DNA of 64,000 nucleotides from JAWKUK01 sp964402175 (GTDB taxonomy: Bacteria; Planctomycetota; UBA1135; GCA-002686595). Below are positions 30,601 to 39,142 of this stretch, piece after piece. The notes below the pieces were generated by a model. It ran no database searches. It saw nothing but the letters and a program-made list of their open reading frames with translations, and was not told the DNA's origin. The translations under genes were made by a program, and so were the position numbers. The DNA is taken from positions 1-64,000 of the forward strand of contig CAYOBN010000016.1 in NCBI GenBank assembly GCA_964402175.1, read 5' to 3'. Each line of letters starts with the position of its first letter. Within the stretch, counting starts at the first letter, position 1.

Positions 30601-32147
30601 AGGTGCGCGCGAACCTGCCGGCCCTCGGTTGGAGCGAAGCGCCGCGCCGCCTCGCCGACGAAGAGCGCCTCTTGCCTGCTCTGCGGGCGCAGCTCGACGA
30701 AGCCGCTGCGTTGCGCCGCAGCGCCGAAGCCGCAGCGGAGCTGGCGCAGGCGCGCCTGGACGAGCGCACGGCGGCCTTCCAGGACGCCGACGGCGATCGG
30801 CGCGTCGCGGCGAAGGCCCATGCTGCGGCCGACGAAGCGTTCCGAGCCATCGGCGTCGCCGAGCCGACCGAGTCGGAGCGCGCCGCAGCTCACGCCGAGG
30901 CCGACCGACACACACAAGCTCTCGCTGCTCACGAAGCGCGCCGCGACGCGCTGTTGACGGCGCGCGGCCGGGACGAAGCCGCGGTGCGCGAGGCTGCGGC
31001 GCGGCTCGCCGAGTCCCGCGAGGCGTTGACCGCAGCGCGGCGCGAAGCGGAGCCCGCTGTCCGCCGCTGGAACGAGCTCCGCAAGCGTGCGGAGGAAGCC
31101 AGCCTCGTCGGCGGCCTCCTCGACACGACCGGGCCCGCCCATGAGCTGGCCGATGTACGCGGCCACGTGAACCTCCTGCACGCAGCCCACACGCGCCGCG
31201 AGGTGCTCTACGAGCGCCTGCGCGCAGCCCACGGAGGCGCGGCGCTGCTGGCAGAGTTGCAGCTCCGTCGCGACGTCAGCGATGCGGCCTTTGCCGATGT
31301 CTTCGTCGACCTCTGGCTGGCCGTGCGCGACTGGCTGCGCCGACGGCTGCCGGCGCAGATCGCCGAAGTCGATGACCCCCGCGAAGCGCTCCAGCGCCTT
31401 GCGGATCAGCTCAACGGCCTCGAAGAGCGCCTGCAGCGCCAAGAGGACGACCTACGCGGCGCCAGCGAAGACGTCGCCCGCGGCATCGACGTGCACATCC
31501 GCAAAGCACGCGGCCAGACGAACCGCCTCAACACGAACCTGGAGGGTGTACGCTTCGGCAGCATCCAGGGCATCCGCGTCCGCCTCTCGATCGTCGAGCG
31601 TATGGAGCAAGTCCTGCGCGCCTTGCGCGGCGGCGAAGCCCAAGCGCTGCTATTCCAGGCCGACCTGCCGTTCGAAGAGGCGCTCGAAGAGATCTTCCGC
31701 CGCTACGGCGGCGGCCGGACCGGCGGCCAGCGGCTCTTGGACTACCGCGAGTACGTCCAGCTCACCGTCGAGGTCCGCCGCAAGACCGGCGCGGAGTGGG
31801 AGCTCGCGAACCCGACCCGCCTCTCCACGGGCGAGGCGATCGGCGTCGGCGCAGCGCTGATGATGGTGGTGCTCACCGAATGGGAGCGCGACGCGACCCT
31901 GCTGCGCGGCCGCCGCCAACACGGCTCGTTGCGCTTCCTGTTCCTCGACGAAGCGAACCGGCTGTCCCACGACAACCTCGGTGTGCTCTTCGACCTGTGT
32001 CAGACGCTGGACCTGCAGCTCCTGATCGCCGCGCCCGAGGTCGCACGCGCCGAGGGCAATACGACGTATCGCCTCGTACGGCGCGCCACCGCGGACGGGC
32101 GCGAAGAGGTCATGGTCACGGGCCGCCGGACGAGGACCGAGGCTTGA
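27687..32147 (+). CDS. mukB: MukB/JetC-type condensin ATPase
   Basis: A 1486-residue SMC-like ATPase, exactly the length of E. coli MukB. Walker A is GANGAGKT (33-40). Long Ala/Arg/Glu-rich coiled coils fill the middle, interrupted by a hinge-like region around 690-780 (DNVEAAALQAAERSEALEQVIFVP). The ABC signature LSTGEA is at about 1379 and Walker B LFLDE at 1418-1422. The C-terminal TTYRLVRR matches MukB, not canonical SMC. It is expected to extrude DNA loops; with JetD this would restrict small circular DNA. The ATG overlaps the mukE stop (ATGA). Confidence 0.95.
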   Translation: MSRTRAEALALVNWKGVFYERYTLDRHVTALEGANGAGKTTVMIAAYVVLLPDLARLRFTNLGETGATGGDKGIWGRLGERGRPSYAVLDFALPRGERVLAGVHLERKGEPALDATPFIVTGLADDVRLQDVLLVQHGDSELVPELSELRETAARAGGRLQSFNTAREYFATLFELGVTPLRLGTDEERNKLNEMLRTSMTGGISRALTSELRTFLLKEEAGLAETLQRMRANLDACRRTRTEVHEARRLEREIGGVFEAGQVMFAAAFLALRERADEQTRRVTEAEAAELASAEVWEAAEAALGSTLASLDQLDGQRIATQTALAAAEARYQKLTSALLALAELEVCRDSLAATLERLESADTARGAARAQLERCRADSRAAEEGYSRAAAGLADLQRGLEELHRRAGAYRHVTRRLGEARATLGPEGLPSQTETGFSDDAGACDARLDAARAELRRTDDERREVSTRSADAESHAKRHSLALRALETLAGAPATVENASALAEAELARFRAAALLASRLPAIEQDLAEAEHLAARQAAARARAVELGLDPAQLAPSARAALGASLEAAEDARRGHEEAARAHTSAAADALRRSRELSVAHSALVAQQPEWAAFAERAARIASFLGAPLDDRDTLRDARARLSDLLAALRAREASLGAEAEQLLETARELSAAGGPYPAELLRLRDALGATLFAAAFEDVGLDEAALLEARLGSLAQALVVDNVEAAALQAAERSEALEQVIFVPRDADALELSAATQDDPGARDVWVHEGVSLRVTRKPDHPRLGRRAREARAEQLRALAEQRTTALDAVRSERRQVERLVTDGDALLAGQAVWLAGDPAPRIQALASELEACASTVRASNEAARTSELAARAEAPRIEALRALLGEALLLDPPDHGERRARLAQERADASAARERVTHMAEPAAQIERELATLRLPPLAPSAIAALQQRADELRARRNTLEAGIEALEEVRANLPALGWSEAPRRLADEERLLPALRAQLDEAAALRRSAEAAAELAQARLDERTAAFQDADGDRRVAAKAHAAADEAFRAIGVAEPTESERAAAHAEADRHTQALAAHEARRDALLTARGRDEAAVREAAARLAESREALTAARREAEPAVRRWNELRKRAEEASLVGGLLDTTGPAHELADVRGHVNLLHAAHTRREVLYERLRAAHGGAALLAELQLRRDVSDAAFADVFVDLWLAVRDWLRRRLPAQIAEVDDPREALQRLADQLNGLEERLQRQEDDLRGASEDVARGIDVHIRKARGQTNRLNTNLEGVRFGSIQGIRVRLSIVERMEQVLRALRGGEAQALLFQADLPFEEALEEIFRRYGGGRTGGQRLLDYREYVQLTVEVRRKTGAEWELANPTRLSTGEAIGVGAALMMVVLTEWERDATLLRGRRQHGSLRFLFLDEANRLSHDNLGVLFDLCQTLDLQLLIAAPEVARAEGNTTYRLVRRATADGREEVMVTGRRTRTEA

Positions 32148-33133
32148 TCTGGCGCACATCGAGCGCGCAGCAGGCGCTGCTGGAGCTCCTCGTGCGAGGC
32201 TCTCTCAAGAGACGCCAGGGCCAGGCCGAGGCCTTCGACGCGCTCGCCGAGCTCCCTTGGACGAAGCTCACTGGAAGGCGCGACGAGCTCGCCCTCGTCG
32301 CAGAGCGCCGCGCAGACTTGATCGCTCTGCTCGACCACGTGTGGCCGGATTGGGGCGCCGTGTGCGCCGCTCTCACCGCCAACGACCTTCCCGCGACACC
32401 GGAGGGTCTGGCTGCTCTACGGGACCGCGAGCGCTCGTTGAATCTGCCGACATTACCGGATCAGTTGAATCGGCGGACCGCTGCGGCGCTGCTCGGTCCG
32501 CATTCGAAGTCCAGCCTCTCGGACAGACGCACCGCTCGACTCGGCGACACGGAGACGACCCAGGACGGAATCGTGCGCGTCCGGCCGTCGTCGGGGTTGA
32601 CCGCAGTGGGGCCCGCGGCGAGCATCGCGCTCGATGCGGTAGCAGCGGTGTTCGGCGAGGTCGCGCTCCCAGAGCGGGCGCTGAAGTCCGGCGTGCGCCT
32701 CGCCGGTGAGGTCGCTGCAGTGCTCCTGGTGGAGAACCTCGGCACGTATTGCGACGTGCGGGTCCCCGAAGGCTGGATCGTCGCCCACGTTCCGGGCTGG
32801 GATACCGCGACCGTGAGCCTCTTCCTGCGCGGGCTCAGTCACGTCCCTGCCGTTCACTTCGGCGACCTCGATCCGAACGGCCTCCGGATCTTCCGCCACC
32901 TGCAGCGCGAACATCCCGACCTGCGCTGGTTCGTTCCAGACTTCTGGGCAGAGCACATGGAGCTCCGGGCGCTGCCGTGTGATTGGCCTGCGGAGCTCAC
33001 CCTGGCCGATGCACCGGAGCTCGTGCAGCTGCTCGCAGAGCGCGGCGCATGGTTGGAGCAGGAGGCGATCGCGCTCGACCCGCGCCTCTCGGACGCGCTG
33101 CAACGACTGCTCCGCAGTGACGGCGATCCGTAG
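32144..33133 (+). CDS. jetD: Wadjet nuclease subunit JetD-like (Toprim)
   Basis: A protein of about 329 residues with a C-terminal Toprim domain. The glutamate is in LLVENLG (196-198) and the DxD motif in FGDLDPNG (about 239-246), as in JetD/MksG nucleases that cut plasmid DNA when a condensin motor stalls. The N-terminal half is the JetD arm/CAP-type region (winged-helix-like start, LELLVRGSLKRR). The only start that fits is TTG 32144, overlapping the mukB stop by four bases. This gene identifies the operon as defensive rather than only chromosome-organising. Confidence 0.88.
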   Translation: MIWRTSSAQQALLELLVRGSLKRRQGQAEAFDALAELPWTKLTGRRDELALVAERRADLIALLDHVWPDWGAVCAALTANDLPATPEGLAALRDRERSLNLPTLPDQLNRRTAAALLGPHSKSSLSDRRTARLGDTETTQDGIVRVRPSSGLTAVGPAASIALDAVAAVFGEVALPERALKSGVRLAGEVAAVLLVENLGTYCDVRVPEGWIVAHVPGWDTATVSLFLRGLSHVPAVHFGDLDPNGLRIFRHLQREHPDLRWFVPDFWAEHMELRALPCDWPAELTLADAPELVQLLAERGAWLEQEAIALDPRLSDALQRLLRSDGDP

Positions 33134-33161
33134 CGTCGGAGACATCCAACGCTGTATCGGG

Positions 33162-33195
33162 CGATCGCAATCGACGCGCGATCGTCACGTTTTTT
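33162..33195 (+). terminator. Rho-independent terminator after jetD
   Basis: CGATCGC (33162-33168) pairs with GCGATCG (33178-33184) across a nine-base loop, and a run of six T follows at 33190-33195 after a five-base spacer. It lies 29 bases after the jetD stop, between convergent operons. Confidence 0.65.
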
Positions 33196-33291
33196 GGCTA
33201 CATGCAGCGATCGACTGGGCCCCATCGGGTGAGCCCGGCGCGGCTTCGACTGCTCCGCTGCGCTGGGTACCGCTGAAGCCGACGTCGACCG

Positions 33292-33534
33292 TCAAGTCAG
33301 CGGAGCCAACAGGACCTGCAGCTCCGCGGTGCTAGGGAGCTTCCCCGCGACCACCACCTTCCCGTCGACGACGAGCGCGGGCGTGATCATCACGCCGTAA
33401 TCGGCGAACTTCATGAAGTCCGTCACCTTCTCCAGTTTGTACGGTGCACCGAGCTGGTCCGCGACGGACTTGGTGAGCTCCTCGAGCTGGTGGCACTTAC
33501 GGCAGCCGGTGCCGAGGACTTTGATGTCGCGCAT
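33292..33534 (-). CDS. Small thioredoxin-like redox protein
   Basis: An 80-residue mini-thioredoxin of the redox-active-disulfide (MTH895-like) family. The active site is CRKC (residues 11-14), followed by VMITPALVVDGK with the cis-proline. Such proteins accompany permeases of the neighbouring type and often arsenic or heavy-metal operons. The start is four bases after the permease stop, so the genes are co-transcribed. Its role is probably thiol-disulfide exchange for the permease or for metal handling. Confidence 0.9.
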   Translation of the reverse strand: MRDIKVLGTGCRKCHQLEELTKSVADQLGAPYKLEKVTDFMKFADYGVMITPALVVDGKVVVAGKLPSTAELQVLLAPLT

Positions 33535-33538
33535 GGGT

Positions 33539-34855
33539 TCAAACCGGGTTCTGGGCCACGAATCCGAAGAGCCAACCGGCGAGCGTGGCCAAGAGCACCA
33601 CCAGTAGGGCGAAGACGAGGGTCTTCTGCGCTCCGAGGATGGAGCGCAGTACGATGAGCGAAGGCAGGCTGAGCGCGGGCCCCGCGAGCATCAGCGCCAG
33701 CGCGGCCCCTTTGCCCATACCGCTGCCGAGCAGCCCCTCGAGGATCGGGACCTCCGTCAGCGTCGCGAAGTACATCAATGTGCCCGCGACCGAAGCGAAG
33801 GCGTTGGCGGCGAGAGAGTTGCCACCGACAGCCGTGGCGATCCAGTGGCCGGGGATGAGGGCTTCATGGCCCGGTCGCCCGAGCAGGAGTCCGGCAGCCA
33901 GGACCCCCGCGATGAGCAGCGGGAAGATGAGCTTCGTCACGTTCCATGTCTCGTCGAACCACTGCCGCCCTTCGCCAGGAGAGCGGGCGCTCGTCAGTGC
34001 GAGGCCTGCGACAGCGACGAGCATCGCGAGCTCGGGGTGACCGGGCGCGATCCAAGCGGCGAGCCCCAGACCTGCGGCGGTGAGCGCCAGGTGCGCGGCG
34101 GACAAGCCGATCCAACGCCAGCACATCACGGCGAACGCGACCGCCGCGCCACTGACAAGGTGCCACTTGATTCCGCGCACTGCGGCGAAGAACCCGTCGC
34201 TGGACTTCGGATCGCCCCAGTTGGCGAACACGAGGATCGCGATCATGGTCGCGAAGAAGCTGGCCGTCTGCCAAAGGGGACGTGGCTGCGGCGCCTCGGG
34301 CAGCTCTGCGGCCGCGGCGACTCGCTCGCTCTGCTCGCGGCGAAAGAGCCTCGCCATGCAGACGCCGAGGAGCACGCTGAACACGACGGCCACGACGCCG
34401 CGGGCGAGGCCGAGCTCGAAGCCCAGGACCTTCGCCGTCATGACGATGGCCAGGACGTTGATGGCGGGACCCGAGTAGAGGAACGCAGACGCGGGTCCGA
34501 GGCCTGCACCCATGCGATAGATGCCGGCGAAGAGCGGCAGCACCGTGCAGGAGCAAACGGCGAGGATCGTGCCCGAGACCGAGGCGACTCCGTACGCCAC
34601 GGCGGGAGGCGCCTTGGGCCCCATGTAACGCAGCACTGCCCCCTGTGAGACGAACGTCGCGATCGCACCGGAGATCCAGAACGCGGGCAGGAGGCACAGG
34701 ACCACGTGTTCGCGCGCGTAGTCACGCGACATGTGGAGGGCCTCGAGGAGCGCTCCGTTGAAGCGGCTGTTGCCGATCGGCACGAAATAGAGCGCCGCGA
34801 AGATGGCGCTGAACGTGGCCAGGCGCAGCCACTCGGAGCGGAGTTCGTCCTGCAT
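33539..34855 (-). CDS. Predicted permease, DUF318/ArsP-YraQ family
   Basis: A 438-residue integral membrane protein with the signature of the DUF318 permeases (ArsP/YraQ): an N-terminal half with SGTILAVCSCTVLPLFAGIY and SAFLYSGPAINVLAIVMTA, and a second half with KGAALALMLAGPALSLPSLIVL. The CSC motif in a membrane helix is typical and may bind thiophilic ions or trivalent organoarsenicals. The ArsR-type regulator upstream and mini-thioredoxin downstream support a metalloid or metal-thiol export role. The exact substrate is unknown. Confidence 0.88.
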   Translation of the reverse strand: MQDELRSEWLRLATFSAIFAALYFVPIGNSRFNGALLEALHMSRDYAREHVVLCLLPAFWISGAIATFVSQGAVLRYMGPKAPPAVAYGVASVSGTILAVCSCTVLPLFAGIYRMGAGLGPASAFLYSGPAINVLAIVMTAKVLGFELGLARGVVAVVFSVLLGVCMARLFRREQSERVAAAAELPEAPQPRPLWQTASFFATMIAILVFANWGDPKSSDGFFAAVRGIKWHLVSGAAVAFAVMCWRWIGLSAAHLALTAAGLGLAAWIAPGHPELAMLVAVAGLALTSARSPGEGRQWFDETWNVTKLIFPLLIAGVLAAGLLLGRPGHEALIPGHWIATAVGGNSLAANAFASVAGTLMYFATLTEVPILEGLLGSGMGKGAALALMLAGPALSLPSLIVLRSILGAQKTLVFALLVVLLATLAGWLFGFVAQNPV

Positions 34856-34873
34856 GGACGGAGCGAGCGGTGG

Positions 34874-35167
34874 CTAGCGCGTGGAGAGGAGGACCTCGTG
34901 CCCGGCTTGGGCCGCACGGATGCACTGGCTGAAGCTCGCGACACAGGGCAGCGCGAGCGTGTCGTGCACTCGGTTGCCGCGGCGCTCGTCGCCGACGACC
35001 CCCGCCTCGCGCAGGACGGCGAGGTGCCGGGAGACCGTCGACCAACCGAGGCCGACGAGCTCCACGAGGTCGCCGACGGGTCGCGGCCCGCCGGCAAGGG
35101 CCTCGGCGATGCAGAGCCGAACCGGGTGGCCGAGGGCGCGGAAGACACGGTCGGGGGCGGGAGCCAT
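34874..35167 (-). CDS. ArsR-family metalloregulator
   Basis: A 97-residue winged-helix repressor. The DNA-reading helix is in STVSRHLAVLREAGVV and the beta-wing in GDERRGNRVHDTL. Cysteines in the middle and C-terminal part (LALPCVASFSQC) could bind metal; the classical ELCVCDL site of ArsR is absent, since helix 3 reads PVGDLVELV. ATG 35167 gives a normal short form. First gene of the permease operon, which it presumably represses. Confidence 0.87.
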   Translation of the reverse strand: MAPAPDRVFRALGHPVRLCIAEALAGGPRPVGDLVELVGLGWSTVSRHLAVLREAGVVGDERRGNRVHDTLALPCVASFSQCIRAAQAGHEVLLSTR

Positions 35168-35406
35168 GGCGACAGTTTCGTCCTTGCGCGAAGCTGCGAA
35201 ATACGTACCTCGGCCGGTTGGCGGGCACTCGACTGCGCAGCGCGCGCCCGCGGGGGGGCTCTCCCAGAGAGCCACTCCCGCACCTCGCGGGCGATTCCTG
35301 GCGGAGCACCCCGCGACCGTCCGTTCCCCCCAGCGAGGCAGGACGCCAGAGAATGTGGATGCAATACTGGATGCGACCGACGGCCCCAGGCGCCCCCCTG
35401 CCCCCG

Positions 35407-35976
35407 ATGTCGACGCCCTCGCCCGCCCCGCCGGACATCACCGCTCTGCTCGCGCGCCTCGCAGGGGGCGACGAGGCAGCGCGAGCGGCAGTTTGGGAGG
35501 CGCTCTACGGCGAGCTGCGCCGCTGCGCGGGCCGGGTCGCTGCGCGCGCGGGCCAACGCGCGCCGCAGGCGACCGAGCTGATCCAGCAGGCGTACCTGCG
35601 GGTGGGCGGGGCCACGGACGGCCTGACCTTTGCGAGCCGGCGCCACTTCATCGCGTACGCGGTGCAAGCGATGCGCACGGCGCTCTTGGACCACCTGCGC
35701 TCCGAGCGCCAGGACGAGCCGTTCGACGCCGTCGCCGACGCGATCGCAGACCGCGTCGGCGGGGACCTCACGGGGTTCTACGAAGTGCTCGAGGAGTTCC
35801 GCCGGATCGATCCGGAGATGGCCCACGCCGCCGAGCTGCGCGCGATGGGTTACGCCAGCGAGGAGATCGCCGAGCTGCTAGGCCTGACCTTGCGCACGTT
35901 CGAGCGACGCTTCGCCCGAGCGCGGGCGCGCCTGCACGCGAAGATGCCATGGATGCCCAAGCCTGGTCCCGCGTGA
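35407..35976 (+). CDS. ECF-like RNA polymerase sigma factor (planctomycete type)
   Basis: A 189-residue sigma-70-like factor. Region 2 is visible as ATELIQQAYLRVG and RRHFIAYAVQAMRTALLDHLRSER, the pattern of the ECF group common in planctomycetes and acidobacteria. Region 4 is AELRAMGYASEEIAELLGLTLRTFERRFARARARL. ATG 35407 gives a normal N-terminus. Its end overlaps the start of the kinase gene by 28 bases, so the two are translationally coupled, a frequent pairing in which the kinase acts on or with the sigma factor. Confidence 0.9.
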   Translation: MSTPSPAPPDITALLARLAGGDEAARAAVWEALYGELRRCAGRVAARAGQRAPQATELIQQAYLRVGGATDGLTFASRRHFIAYAVQAMRTALLDHLRSERQDEPFDAVADAIADRVGGDLTGFYEVLEEFRRIDPEMAHAAELRAMGYASEEIAELLGLTLRTFERRFARARARLHAKMPWMPKPGPA

Positions 35977-38480
35977 ACGGCGTGCTCGACCGCCTCGAGA
36001 GCGTCGAGGGGGCGGAGCGTGAGGCGCTGCTGCAGCGCGTGTGCCGCGGCGATGCGGCGCTGGAGCGGCTCGTGCGCGAGCAGCTCGCTGCGATGGCCCA
36101 GGTGAGCGAGGGGTTCCTCGGCGCGGGCACGCAGCCGAGCGGCTCGCCGGAGCTCCACGGGTATCGCATCCTGCGGCAGGTCGGACGCGGCGGCGGCGGC
36201 GTCGTCTACGAAGCCGAGCAGGAGAGCGCAGACCGCCGCGTGGCCCTGAAGGTCCTGCACCACGACGATGACCTTGCGGGTGACCTGGCGCGGCGGTTGC
36301 GCCGCGAGGCGCGAGTCCTGGCGCAGCTCGCTGCGAAGGGCATCGCGACCCTGTTCGACGTCGGCGGCGACTCGCGCTCGACGTGGGTCGCGATGGAGTG
36401 GATCGACGGACACGACGTCGCGCGTGAGATCGCTCTGCACAGCACCGGCGAGCTCGAGAGTGACTCACGCCCGATTCTGCCGGGCTTCGACGAGCCAGAG
36501 CAACTTGTGCGCCGAATCGAGTTGATCGCACAGGTCGCCGGGACGCTGCACGAGGCCCACGAGCGCGGCGTGATCCACCGCGACGTGAAGGCCTCGAACA
36601 TCATGCTGACGCGGTCCGGGGAGCCGAAGCTCGTCGACTTCGGGCTCGCGCGGATGATGACCAACGAGACGATCACGGAGTCTGGAGTCATCGCGGGCAG
36701 TGTGCACACGATGAGCCCTGAACAAGCGCGCGGGGCTGCGCTCGACCGGCGGACCGACGTCTATTCGCTCGGTGTGGTGCTGTTCCACCTCGTTTCGGGC
36801 CGCCTTCCCTACTCCGGCCGCGATGCGCTGGCGGTCCTGCGCGCGTTGGAGCAGGGCCGAACGCCGCGGCTCGGCCAAGTCGCGCCGAACATCCCGGCGG
36901 ACCTCGATGCAGTCTGCGCCAAGGCGATGGCGTACGAAGCCGACGACCGCTATCCGACGGCCGCAGAGTTCGCGGAGGACCTGAAGCGCCTCGCGGACGG
37001 GCGCCCCGTCGCCGCGCGGCCGCTGGGCTGGACCGCGCGCCTGTGGCGCTGGATGAAACGTAAGCGGCGCGGCTTGACTGTCGCCGTGGCGGCGGCCGTC
37101 GTCCTCGGCGTGCTGGTGCTGCAAGCGCGTGTTGCGGGCCAGCGCGCGGAGCTGCTCGCCGCGCTCGACACGCTCGAAGGTCAAGTCGACACCCACATCG
37201 CGGCCTCGGACACTCCCTCGCTGCAAGCCGCAGCGGCGCGTTTGTCGGCGCTGGAGGGCCGCATCGATAGAGGCTCGTCGCTAGCGGCGCGCGCGACCCT
37301 GTTGCGCAGCAAACTGCGCAGCTTCGGCGCGCTGCGAGCGGAGGCGACACGCGCCGCGCTCGAAAGCGCGCTGGCGCCGCCGTGGAACTCGACGCAGGAC
37401 CTGCGCAGCGTCTTCAGCCTGCGCGCGGCGCTGAACGACGCCGAGGCCTTGGCGGACCTTGGAGAGAGTGCTCCTCGCGCGCAGGACTCGTCCGCGGACT
37501 TCCCGCGCCTCTCGCTCGCCACCGACGGGGCCCTCGATACGGTGGACGTGCAGGTGCTCGATCCTGTGACGGGGCTCGTGCGCGGCGAGACCACGACGCT
37601 CACCTTGCCCGTCGCAGAGCACCTGCTCGCGCCGGGCAACTACCGCTTGACCATCCGCCGCCCAGGGTTCGGCACGCTGGAGCTGACCCGTTGGTACGGC
37701 GAGTGGGGCCGCCACTTCGACGAGGGCACACGGCGCCTGCGGGCGAGCGCACTGCTCGAAGCCGACATGGTGCACATCCCCGCTGGCACGACGAAGATCG
37801 TGCTGCCGATCAGCAAAGGCGGCACCTTCCAGCAAGTCACCGTCGAGGTCCCTGCGTTCTTCATCGATCCTTACGAGGTGACCAACGGCGAGTACGCCGA
37901 ATTCCTCGCGAGCGTGCCGACCCCGACCCCGTTCGAACCACCGTACTGGTCCCTGGTCACCACCACCGCCGGCTGGCGCGACCTGCCCGTAGCCGGAGTG
38001 ACGTACTACCAAGCCCGCGCCTTCGCCGAGTGGGCAGGCAAGCGCCTCCCCACCGAGCCCGAATGGAACCGCGCGCTCGAAGGCGCCGAGGAACGCCCCT
38101 TCCCGTGGGGCACCGACCCGGCACCCCTCGCGAGCCTCTTCCGACCGAACGAGGCCGCAGACGATCCAGACCTCGAGCCTGCGGAGCGCGTTCGAGCGTG
38201 GATGTCCGCGCTGCACCCTGCGCGCACCCGCACCACGGACAGCACCCTCGACACGCCCCCCATCCTGCACCTCGCCGGCAACGTCGCCGAGTGGACGGAG
38301 ACGATGGCCCTGGGCGAAGTCGAAGGCCGCCTCCACGAGCTCCCCACCCACCGCCGCGGCAAAGGCTGGAGCTGGCGCGGCCGCACCAGCTCGTTCCTGA
38401 AGCAGTACCACGAGGTCCAAGCGACCTTCGTGGAATCCACCCCGACGCGCGGGATTCGCTGCGCGAGAAGTGCACCATGA
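35949..38480 (+). CDS. Ser/Thr protein kinase fused to a formylglycine-enzyme-like domain
   Basis: An 843-residue membrane protein. Residues 70-350 are a Hanks-type kinase: Gly loop GRGGGG, Lys101 in VALKVL, HRD at 210-212, DFG at 230-232. One membrane helix lies at about 375-392. An external beta domain (DVQVLDPVTGLVRG) follows, then a SUMF1/FGE-sulfatase domain from about 615 (FFIDPYEVTNGEYAEFL, GVTYYQARAFAEWAGKRLPTEPEW, HLAGNVAEW). Kinases of this architecture are frequent in planctomycetes; the external domain is thought to sense rather than modify. It overlaps the sigma gene upstream and the next gene downstream. Confidence 0.92.
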   Translation: MDAQAWSRVNGVLDRLESVEGAEREALLQRVCRGDAALERLVREQLAAMAQVSEGFLGAGTQPSGSPELHGYRILRQVGRGGGGVVYEAEQESADRRVALKVLHHDDDLAGDLARRLRREARVLAQLAAKGIATLFDVGGDSRSTWVAMEWIDGHDVAREIALHSTGELESDSRPILPGFDEPEQLVRRIELIAQVAGTLHEAHERGVIHRDVKASNIMLTRSGEPKLVDFGLARMMTNETITESGVIAGSVHTMSPEQARGAALDRRTDVYSLGVVLFHLVSGRLPYSGRDALAVLRALEQGRTPRLGQVAPNIPADLDAVCAKAMAYEADDRYPTAAEFAEDLKRLADGRPVAARPLGWTARLWRWMKRKRRGLTVAVAAAVVLGVLVLQARVAGQRAELLAALDTLEGQVDTHIAASDTPSLQAAAARLSALEGRIDRGSSLAARATLLRSKLRSFGALRAEATRAALESALAPPWNSTQDLRSVFSLRAALNDAEALADLGESAPRAQDSSADFPRLSLATDGALDTVDVQVLDPVTGLVRGETTTLTLPVAEHLLAPGNYRLTIRRPGFGTLELTRWYGEWGRHFDEGTRRLRASALLEADMVHIPAGTTKIVLPISKGGTFQQVTVEVPAFFIDPYEVTNGEYAEFLASVPTPTPFEPPYWSLVTTTAGWRDLPVAGVTYYQARAFAEWAGKRLPTEPEWNRALEGAEERPFPWGTDPAPLASLFRPNEAADDPDLEPAERVRAWMSALHPARTRTTDSTLDTPPILHLAGNVAEWTETMALGEVEGRLHELPTHRRGKGWSWRGRTSSFLKQYHEVQATFVESTPTRGIRCARSAP

Positions 38481-39109
38481 CCGAACTGAAGCCAAGGAAC
38501 CTCGAAGCACACCTCCGGCTATGCATCTCGATGCACCGCCACATGACGCGTTACGCTCACATCATCGAGCAGGATCAGGACTTCAAGGATTCGTTCAATG
38601 CGACGCTACCGACGCGCAGGAACGCTGAGGGAGGCCTCGAGACGGTCTCCAAGCTATCGGTCGCGATCCCTTCGACCAGCGCGTTCGTCGGACCTCAGAT
38701 CATGTCGTTGCACACCGTGATGTATGAGTTCCACGAACATGCGAAGGAGCAGAAGTGGATCGAGGCGATCAACGACGCGCTGAAGGACCTCCGGACGACC
38801 GACCATGGCACCCTGAGCGTCAGCAAGGAGAGCGCCGGAGACGGATGGTGCAGCCCGATACCCGGTACAGTGAAATGGGAGATCATCCGCTGCTACGAAC
38901 TGGAGGTGGCCCCATCCGCTTCCGCAGGTCTCCCCGCGGAAGCCGCCGGCAAGCTCCCGGCCACCCTCTTCGACGCGGTCGAGCACTACAAGAAGAAGAA
39001 GGGGAAACAGAATCGCGACGACGATGCCGCCTCGATGCGCGAACGCGAAGCCTTGGCGATCCTGGCCAGCACGCGCATGATGGCGGTCCTGACGGTCTTC
39101 GAGAAGTGA
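38477..39109 (+). CDS. Unrecognised 210-aa protein coupled to the kinase
   Basis: The ATG overlaps the kinase stop (ATGA), so it is the third gene of the sigma-kinase operon. I do not recognise the family. The sequence is soluble, with an N-terminal His/Met/Arg-rich helix (CISMHRHMTRYAHII), a beta-rich middle containing conserved-looking Trp/Cys (DGWCSPIPGTVKWEIIRCYELEV), and a Lys-rich C-terminal helix (HYKKKKGKQNRDDD). It has no signal peptide or membrane segment. Base composition looks less GC-rich than the kinase. It could be a kinase substrate or partner; that is inference from coupling only. Confidence 0.75.
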   Translation: MTELKPRNLEAHLRLCISMHRHMTRYAHIIEQDQDFKDSFNATLPTRRNAEGGLETVSKLSVAIPSTSAFVGPQIMSLHTVMYEFHEHAKEQKWIEAINDALKDLRTTDHGTLSVSKESAGDGWCSPIPGTVKWEIIRCYELEVAPSASAGLPAEAAGKLPATLFDAVEHYKKKKGKQNRDDDAASMREREALAILASTRMMAVLTVFEK

Positions 39110-39142
39110 ACGTCAGCAACGGGTCGCTCCCGGAGCTCGCGC

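Noticed and set aside
34881..35948. Extension of the kinase frame upstream to 34881
   Set aside because: It would run across the ArsR promoter and the sigma-factor gene; the ATG at 35949 gives a normal N-terminus and the usual overlap.
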